From: Paracidovorax wautersii | Lineage (GTDB): Bacteria > Pseudomonadota > Gammaproteobacteria > Burkholderiales > Burkholderiaceae_C | DNA: 64,000 nt | Assembly (NCBI RefSeq): GCF_900113035.1 | Contig: NZ_FONX01000008.1 | Span: 1 to 64,000, forward strand | Reading direction: 5' to 3' | Shown here: in pieces, positions 59,042 to 64,000 of the stretch | Layout: every line of letters starts with the position of its first letter | How positions within the stretch are numbered: the first letter of the stretch is position 1 | Translations under genes and position numbers: made by a program | The notes under the pieces: model-generated | The model's database searches: none | What the model saw: only the letters and a program-made list of their open reading frames with translations | Told to the model about the DNA's origin: nothing

Positions 59042-59148
59042 GGCGGGAATGGGTATTCAACGACGGCGGCGCATAGGCCGCGCACCGCAGGCGTGTAAAG
59101 CCGAGGCAAAGATGCTGGCCCGCCGGTGGGCCGGCCGCCCGTTGCCGA

Positions 59149-60729
59149 TCAGCGCAGCGCCGGCATGGTGGTGGCGGACGCCGGCAGCTGGAAGGCCGCC
59201 ACCAGCTCGGCCAGCTGCTGCGCCTGCATGCGCAGGCCCTGCGCGGCGGCGGAAGACTCTTCGACCAATGCGGCGTTCTGCTGGGTCATCTGGTCCAGCT
59301 GGTTCACGGCCTCGCCCACCTGGCCCAGGCCGGTGCTCTGCTGGCGCGCGGAGGTGCTCAGCTCGGCGATGATGGTCGTCACCTGCTGCACGGACTGCAC
59401 GATCTCGCCCATGGTGCCGCCGGCCGCATCGACCAGCTGGGTGCCCTCATCCACCTGCCGGGCGCTCTCGGCGATCAGCGTGCCGATCTCCTTGGCTGCC
59501 GTGGCGCTGCGCTGCGCCAGGCTGCGCACCTCGCCCGCCACCACGGCGAAGCCGCGGCCCTGCTCGCCCGCACGGGCGGCTTCCACGGCCGCGTTCAGCG
59601 CCAGGATGTTGGTCTGGAAGGCGATGCCGTCGATCACGCTGGTGATGTCGGCGATCTTGCGCGAGGACTGGGCGATGCCGTTCATCGTGCCCACCACGCG
59701 CTCGACCGCCTCGCGCCCGCGCCGGGCCACGTCGCTCGCCGATGCGGCCAGGCCGCTAGCCTGATGGGCGGCGTCGGCGCTCTGGCGCACGGTGGAGAGG
59801 AGCTCTTCCATGCTGGCGGCGATCTCTTCGAGGTTGGAGGCCGTCTGCTCGGTGCGGGCCGAGAGATCGCTGTTGCCCGCTGCGATCTCGGAGCTGGCGC
59901 CCGCCACCGAGGCACTGGCCTGCCGCATGCCCACGACCAGGCCGACCAGCCGCGCCTGCATGTCGGCCAGGCGGGCCAGCAGCGCGCGCACCTCGTCGCG
60001 GTTGTCGGGCGCCACGGGAGGCACGCCGGAGGTGAGGTCGCCCTCGGCGATGCGGTCGGAGACGAGCGACGCCTGCGCCAGCGGGCGCAGCAGGGAACGC
60101 GACAGCAGCACCGCGCAGAGCAGGCTCAGCGCCAGGCCCAGCACCACCCCGCCGCCCAGCAGCGCGATGCCCTGGCGCTCGCTGGCGCTGGCGGCCTCGC
60201 GGTCCTGCGCCACGCGCTTGCGCTGGTAGGCGGCCATGTCGTTCACGGCAGCGGCATAGCGGTCGGCCGCCGGGCGCAGCAGCTGGCCCACGGCCTCGGG
60301 CGGCAGGGTCTCGCCGGCCTGGCGGCGCTTGACGAGCGCGTCCCGCGCGGTGCGGAAGCCGTTGCCGGCCGCGTCGATGGACGCGAAGATGCGGCGCGAT
60401 TCGTCGTCCTCGGCCAGCGCTTCCAGGCGCTTGCGCACCTCGGCGGACCGGGCGGAGGTGCGCTTGCGGTCGGCATCGACCCGCGCGGCATAGACCGCGT
60501 TGTCCACCTCCAGCAGCGACTCGGCGCGCGCCGCGCTCAGCACCACGATGGCTTCGAGCTCCTGCGCCAGCAGCGCTCGCTCGGCGGACGGCCCGCCCAG
60601 GTCATCGGCGAGGTTCTGCAGGTTCATCAGCCGCCAGGCGCCGACGGCCGAGGCCAGCGACATGACGAGACAGACCGCGCCGAAGGCGAGAGCCAGGCGC
60701 AGGGAAAGACGGGCATTGTTGAGAGACAT
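59149..60729 (-). CDS. Methyl-accepting chemotaxis protein
   Basis: Transmembrane chemoreceptor of 526 residues: first membrane segment at about residues 12-34, a helical periplasmic sensor (35-195) of the four-helix-bundle kind, second segment (about 196-218), HAMP domain ([18 protein letters not shown]) and the signalling domain with the hairpin tip [20 protein letters not shown]. The C terminus ends without the NWETF-type pentapeptide, so adaptation enzymes would act without that tether. The ligand is unknown. The start at 60729 follows an AAGGAG ribosome-binding site. Confidence 0.94.
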   Translation of the reverse strand: MSLNNARLSLRLALAFGAVCLVMSLASAVGAWRLMNLQNLADDLGGPSAERALLAQELEAIVVLSAARAESLLEVDNAVYAARVDADRKRTSARSAEVRKRLEALAEDDESRRIFASIDAAGNGFRTARDALVKRRQAGETLPPEAVGQLLRPAADRYAAAVNDMAAYQRKRVAQDREAASASERQGIALLGGGVVLGLALSLLCAVLLSRSLLRPLAQASLVSDRIAEGDLTSGVPPVAPDNRDEVRALLARLADMQARLVGLVVGMRQASASVAGASSEIAAGNSDLSARTEQTASNLEEIAASMEELLSTVRQSADAAHQASGLAASASDVARRGREAVERVVGTMNGIAQSSRKIADITSVIDGIAFQTNILALNAAVEAARAGEQGRGFAVVAGEVRSLAQRSATAAKEIGTLIAESARQVDEGTQLVDAAGGTMGEIVQSVQQVTTIIAELSTSARQQSTGLGQVGEAVNQLDQMTQQNAALVEESSAAAQGLRMQAQQLAELVAAFQLPASATTMPALR

Positions 60730-60933
60730 GGAAAAGGAGCCCCGGGTAGAGGATGGAAGAACCAGGCTTCCAGCCACTACGGGCGGCCAGAGACGGAGAC
60801 GGCAGCCAGTTTATCGGCCCATGCTTGCGGTATCTTGACCCTGCGGGCGGGCCCACGCCGACCCATGCCACCCCGTGGAATTCCAGCCGGGCCGCCCATG
60901 CTCCTGCGAGGCGGCCGCAGCGAGACGGTCTTA
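60730..60933. other. Intergenic region between chemoreceptor gene and MITE
   Basis: These ~200 bases must contain the leftward promoter of the chemoreceptor gene. I see no gene or clear regulatory dyad. Confidence 0.4.
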
Positions 60934-61201
60934 GAACGTGTTTACGATCTCCCAGGGGTCGCGCAGCGGTGTGGGCGGGATGGGATGCAAGGCGCGGTGC
61001 GCAGTGGATAGCACGGCTATCCACAAGCGCCGCAACGCCGCAGACCGCCCGCCCACACCGCTGCCCTTCGGGTTGGAGCGAAATCGGGCGATTGGAGGCC
61101 CCGGCTGCTTGCATGGACATGAGTCCATGCGGCGCATCCGAAGCATCCACTCATCCCGATTGCGCTCCAACGCGATCCCCTGCGAGATCGTAAACACGTT
61201 C
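60934..61201. mobile_element. MITE-like element, 268 bp
   Basis: Ends with perfect 18-bp inverted repeats GAACGTGTTTACGATCTC (60934-60951) and its complement (61184-61201). They are flanked by a TTA direct repeat (60931-60933 and 61202-61204), as expected for a 3-bp target duplication. Inside are further inverted pairs: AGCGGTGTGGGCGGG (60964-60978) against CCCGCCCACACCGCT (about 61046-61060), TTGGAGCGAAATCGGG against CCCGATTGCGCTCCAA, and a smaller TGCATGGAC/GTCCATGC stem. It has no transposase gene, so it would depend on a related full element in the genome. Confidence 0.85.
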
Positions 61202-62194
61202 TTAGTCGAGAACCACGCCGGCCGAGCGGATCACCTGCGCCCACTTGGCGGTCTCCGCCGCGATGAAGGCGTTGCATTCCTGCGGGGTCGAGCCTTCGGG
61301 GAAGGTGCCCATGGTCTGCTCCAGGCGGCGCGAGACTTCGGGGCTGCGGATGATGCGCGCCACCTCTTCGGACATGCGCTGCACGATGGCCGCCGGAGTG
61401 GCCGCCGGCGCCAGCATGGCGGCCCAGGTGCTGCCCAGCAGGGCCGGGTAGCCCTGCTCGGCGAAGGTCGGCACCTCGGGCAGCGCGGGCAGGCGCTTGT
61501 CGCTGGCCACGCCGATGAGGCGGATCTTGCCGGCCCGGGCCGGCTGGATCAGGTTGGGCGGTGGATCGAGGAAGAGCGGCACCTGGCCGCCCAGCAGGTC
61601 GGCCAGCGCGGGCGCGGCGCCCTTGTAGGGCACGTGCACCATGTCCACGCCGGTGACGCTGCGCATCAGCTCCGACGTGAGATGCGCGGCCGAGCCCGTG
61701 CCCGAAGAGGCATAGCTGATCTTGCCCGGATGGGCGCGGCCATAGGCCACCAGCTCGGCCAGGGTCTTGAAGGGCGCGTTCATGGCCACGGCCGCCACCA
61801 GCGGCGACACGCCCATGAGCGAGACGCCCGTCAGGTCTTTCTTGGGGTCGTAGGGCAGCTTGGGGTAGAGCGTGGTGTTGGCTGCATAGGCGGCGATGAA
61901 CACGCCGAAGGTGTAGCCGTCGGGCGCGGCCTTGGCCACCGCATCGACGCCGATGATGCTGTTGGCGCCGGGCTTGTTGTCCACGATGACCGGCTGGCCC
62001 AGGCGCTGCTGCAGGCCCACCTGCAGCAGCCGCGCCATCTGGTCGGTGAAGCCGCCAGCGGTGTAGGGCACGACGATGCGGATGGGCCGGGCGGGCCAGT
62101 CGCCCTGCGCACGGGCGGTGCCGGCCAGCGCGGCGCCGGCGGCCAGGGCCGAGCCGGCCTGCAGAAGGTGGCGGCGGGTGGGGTGGAAGGCCAT
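61202..62194 (-). CDS. Bug/TctC-family substrate-binding protein
   Basis: Periplasmic solute-binding protein of the tripartite tricarboxylate transporter type, 330 residues, a family strongly expanded in Comamonadaceae. It has a signal peptide with RR at the start (RRHLLQAGSALAAGAAL, possible Tat type), then the Bug signature WPARPIRIVVPYTAGGFTD, GANSIIGVDAVAKAAPDGYT, and PHVPYKGAAP-like VHVPYKGAAPA. No membrane subunits TctA/B are nearby. Its TAA stop lies in the TTA flank of the MITE. Confidence 0.94.
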   Translation of the reverse strand: MAFHPTRRHLLQAGSALAAGAALAGTARAQGDWPARPIRIVVPYTAGGFTDQMARLLQVGLQQRLGQPVIVDNKPGANSIIGVDAVAKAAPDGYTFGVFIAAYAANTTLYPKLPYDPKKDLTGVSLMGVSPLVAAVAMNAPFKTLAELVAYGRAHPGKISYASSGTGSAAHLTSELMRSVTGVDMVHVPYKGAAPALADLLGGQVPLFLDPPPNLIQPARAGKIRLIGVASDKRLPALPEVPTFAEQGYPALLGSTWAAMLAPAATPAAIVQRMSEEVARIIRSPEVSRRLEQTMGTFPEGSTPQECNAFIAAETAKWAQVIRSAGVVLD

Positions 62195-62259
62195 GGTGCT
62201 TTGTGTCTCCTCTCTGGTGTCGTTGTCCCCCGGCAGCGCGGCGCCGGAGGCCGGGCGGT

Positions 62260-63030
62260 TCAGTCCTTGTAGCCGGGGTCGAGGCGGTCGAGCCGGCGCA
62301 GCAGCCCGGGCCAGGCGAGGCCTGCGCCCTTGCCCTTGGTGACCTGGCGCGACTGCTCCACCGACGTGGCGATGATTTCATGGGGAATGCGCGTGAGCGC
62401 GCCGCCGCCGGCCTGCGCCAGGATCTGGATGCGGCAGGCCGACTCCAGCGTGTACATGGCCAGCAGCGCCTCGGGCACGCCGCGCCCGCAGGTCAGCAGG
62501 CCGTGGTTGCGCAGGATCATGATGTTGCTCTGGCCCAGGTCGGCCACCAGGCGCGGGCGCTCGTCGTCGTTCAGCGCCACGCCTTCGTAGCCGTGGTAGG
62601 CCAGGCGCGCCAGCGGGAAGATGGACTGCTGCGAGATCGGCAGCAGCCCGCCCTCCTGCGCCGACACGGCCACGCCGTAGGCCGTATGGGTGTGCAGCAC
62701 GCATTGCACTTCGGGCCGGGCTTCGTGGATGGCGCTGTGGATCAGGAAGCCCGCCGGGTTCACGTCGTATTCGGTGGGCATGACCGGCTCGCCGTGGTGG
62801 TCCACCTTGACCAGGCTGGAGGCCGTGATCTCGTCGAACAGCATGCCGTAGGGGTTGATGAGGAAGCGGTCAGGCTCGCCGGGCACGCGGGCGGAGATGT
62901 GCGTGAAGATCAGGTCGTCCCAGCCGAAGTGGGCCACCAGCCGGTAGGCGGCGGCCAGATCGACGCGGGTCTGCCATTCTTCGGGGGAAACCTGGTGGCG
63001 CACGCTGGGAGTCGCGCTGGAATCAGTCAT
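62260..63030 (-). CDS. Class II aldolase/adducin-family protein
   Basis: A 256-residue zinc-dependent lyase or decarboxylase of the class II aldolase fold. DDLIFTHISARVPGEPDRFLINPYGMLFDEITASSLVKVD (core: FTHISARVPG, INPYGMLFDEITASSL) and VQCVLHTHTAYGVAVSAQ (HTH metal ligands) are visible, with a later His in ILRNHGLLTCG. Bacterial relatives act on sugar phosphates or 3-oxo acids, and the substrate is not evident. It sits between two Bug-type binding-protein genes on the same strand and may share their pathway. Confidence 0.88.
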   Translation of the reverse strand: MTDSSATPSVRHQVSPEEWQTRVDLAAAYRLVAHFGWDDLIFTHISARVPGEPDRFLINPYGMLFDEITASSLVKVDHHGEPVMPTEYDVNPAGFLIHSAIHEARPEVQCVLHTHTAYGVAVSAQEGGLLPISQQSIFPLARLAYHGYEGVALNDDERPRLVADLGQSNIMILRNHGLLTCGRGVPEALLAMYTLESACRIQILAQAGGGALTRIPHEIIATSVEQSRQVTKGKGAGLAWPGLLRRLDRLDPGYKD

Positions 63031-63085
63031 GGGGAAAGCCTTTCATCGGTCGAGGTCTGCCGCTGCAGGGAAACGGGGGCCCGCA

Positions 63086-64000
63086 TCAATCCAGCTTAGC
63101 GCCGGCCGCGTCCACCAGCGCCTTCCAGACCGGCATGTCGCGGCGGTAGTTGGCCTGGAAGGCCTGCGGGCTGTTCATGAGCGGCATGAAGCCCGCGCCC
63201 CGGATGCGTTCGAGCAGCTTCGGATCGCGGGCGATCTCGCGCAGGTGCGCCTGGAGCACGTCCATCACCTCCTTGGGCAGGTTCGCGGGGCCGCCCATGG
63301 CGACCCAGCCAAAGACGGCGTAGGCATCGTCCGTCACGCCCTGCTCGTGGATGGTGGGCACCTGGGGCAGGATGTCCATGCGCTGCATGCCGGTCACGCC
63401 GATGGCCTTCAGGCGGCCCGCGTCGATGAAGGGCCTGGTGTTCTGCGCGCTGGAGAAGCACAGCTGCAGCTGGCCGCCGATCAGGTCCTGGATCATGGGT
63501 GCCTCGCCCTTGTAGGCGACGTGGGACATGTCGGCGTCCTGCGTCTTGCTCATGTAGGCGCCGCCCAGATGCGCGTACGAACCCACGCCCCAGGAGCCGT
63601 ACGAGACCTTGCCACGGTTCGCCTTCACGTAGGCCAGCAGTTCCTTCATGTTGCCGGCGGGCACCGAGGGGTGCACCACCAGCGTGACGGGCGCGGCAGC
63701 GATCTGCGTGATGAGCGTCAGATCCTTCTGCGGGTCGTAGGGCAGCTTGGTGTAGAGGAACTGGTTGATCAGCATCGAGGTGCTGAGCGAGAGCAGCAGC
63801 GTGGTGCCGTCGGGCGCGGCCTTGGCGACCGCGTCGGTGCCCAGGATGCCGGCCGCACCGCCCCGGTTGTCCACCACCACCGGCTGGCCCAGGCGCTGCG
63901 ACAGGGCTTCGCCCACGCTGCGGGCGATGATGTCGGTGGCGCCGCCGGCGTTGAACGGCACGATGAGCCGGATGGGCTTGGTGGGCCAGGCGGCCGCCTT
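63086..64000 (-). CDS. Bug/TctC-family substrate-binding protein (N terminus beyond window)
   Basis: At least 305 residues of a second Bug-type periplasmic binding protein; the gene enters from the right edge, where the visible frame reads KAAAWPTKPIRLIVPFNAGG, so only the signal peptide and a few residues are missing. VDNRGGAAGILGTDAVAKAAPDG, MSHVAYKGEAPMIQDLIGG and the C-terminal VWKALVDAAGAKLD are family marks. It lies upstream of the class II aldolase gene on the same strand (55 bp), so an operon Bug-aldolase-Bug is likely. Confidence 0.93.
   Translation of the reverse strand, partial: KAAAWPTKPIRLIVPFNAGGATDIIARSVGEALSQRLGQPVVVDNRGGAAGILGTDAVAKAAPDGTTLLLSLSTSMLINQFLYTKLPYDPQKDLTLITQIAAAPVTLVVHPSVPAGNMKELLAYVKANRGKVSYGSWGVGSYAHLGGAYMSKTQDADMSHVAYKGEAPMIQDLIGGQLQLCFSSAQNTRPFIDAGRLKAIGVTGMQRMDILPQVPTIHEQGVTDDAYAVFGWVAMGGPANLPKEVMDVLQAHLREIARDPKLLERIRGAGFMPLMNSPQAFQANYRRDMPVWKALVDAAGAKLD

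Noticed and set aside
60938-61197. Small open frames within the MITE on both strands
   Set aside because: Their termini are simply the inverted repeats read as protein, and the sequence has no domain; non-coding is more likely.

Overview
This 64 kb window is a high-G+C chromosome segment from a betaproteobacterium of the Comamonadaceae, most like Acidovorax/Paracidovorax. The assignment is an inference from gene content and order (coaX; fabA-fabB; glyQ-glyS-gmhB-plsC; corC-lnt; dapF-DUF484-xerC), from two Bug-type tricarboxylate-transporter binding proteins, and from a short palindromic repeat with an ATAGCA core scattered through the window. There are no rRNA or tRNA genes, no CRISPR array and no phage structural genes. 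The one RNA gene recognised is rnpB.

Layout. 1-0.33 kb: the right end of an IS481-type element, inserted exactly at the coaX stop codon. 0.3-15 kb: housekeeping genes, mostly on the minus strand (coaX, rhodanese, YgjP-like peptidase, plsC, gmhB, glyS, glyQ, fabB, fabA, asparaginase, lnt, corC, acetyltransferase), with kbp on plus. 15.2-20 kb: an Lrp/AsnC regulator, then a secreted lipase with its foldase, then hppD-phhA for phenylalanine/tyrosine catabolism. 20-21.4 kb: DUF3861 protein and a membrane-anchored hydrolase. 21.7-28.1 kb: a complete ribose operon rbsB-A-C-R-K-D behind a perfect 22-bp LacI-type operator.

28.1-29.9 kb is the accessory island. It is a relic integron: an attC site, a 901-bp cassette carrying two tightly coupled unknown genes (the first resembles DUF3990/ADP-ribosyltransferase-fold proteins), an attI core, a LexA-boxed promoter, and an integron integrase pseudogene broken by frameshifts and lacking its C-terminal catalytic half. 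This is the best candidate in the window for an undescribed system, possibly a toxin-antitoxin-like pair. A DUF1232 (YkvA-like) gene begins exactly at the integrase break point.

30-39 kb: DUF4188 protein, a pseudouridine-synthase-like protein lacking the expected catalytic Asp, a NUDIX/metallo-beta-lactamase fusion, an ArsB-like permease, dapF-DUF484-xerC, rnpB and cysK. 39-44.6 kb: an AaeXAB-like aromatic-acid/drug efflux operon (marR, FUSC, DUF1656, HlyD, NodT) with a palindromic MarR-type operator. 44.8-50.3 kb: ybhP-clsB-ybhN membrane-lipid operon, an FAD oxidoreductase and a VUT-family transporter. 50.5-58.7 kb: the reductive pyrimidine/hydantoin degradation operon preT-preA-NCS1 transporter-dihydropyrimidinase-amidohydrolase, divergent from a RutR-like TetR regulator with two tandem palindromic operators. 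58.6-64 kb: YXWGXW lipoprotein, chemotaxis receptor, a 268-bp MITE-like element, and two Bug-type binding proteins flanking a class II aldolase; the last gene runs off the window.

Mobile DNA has shaped the window on a fine scale. Two elements sit precisely at stop codons (coaX; the Bug gene at 61.2 kb). At least ten copies of a ~50-60 bp palindromic repeat occur, five of them inside reading frames without breaking them.
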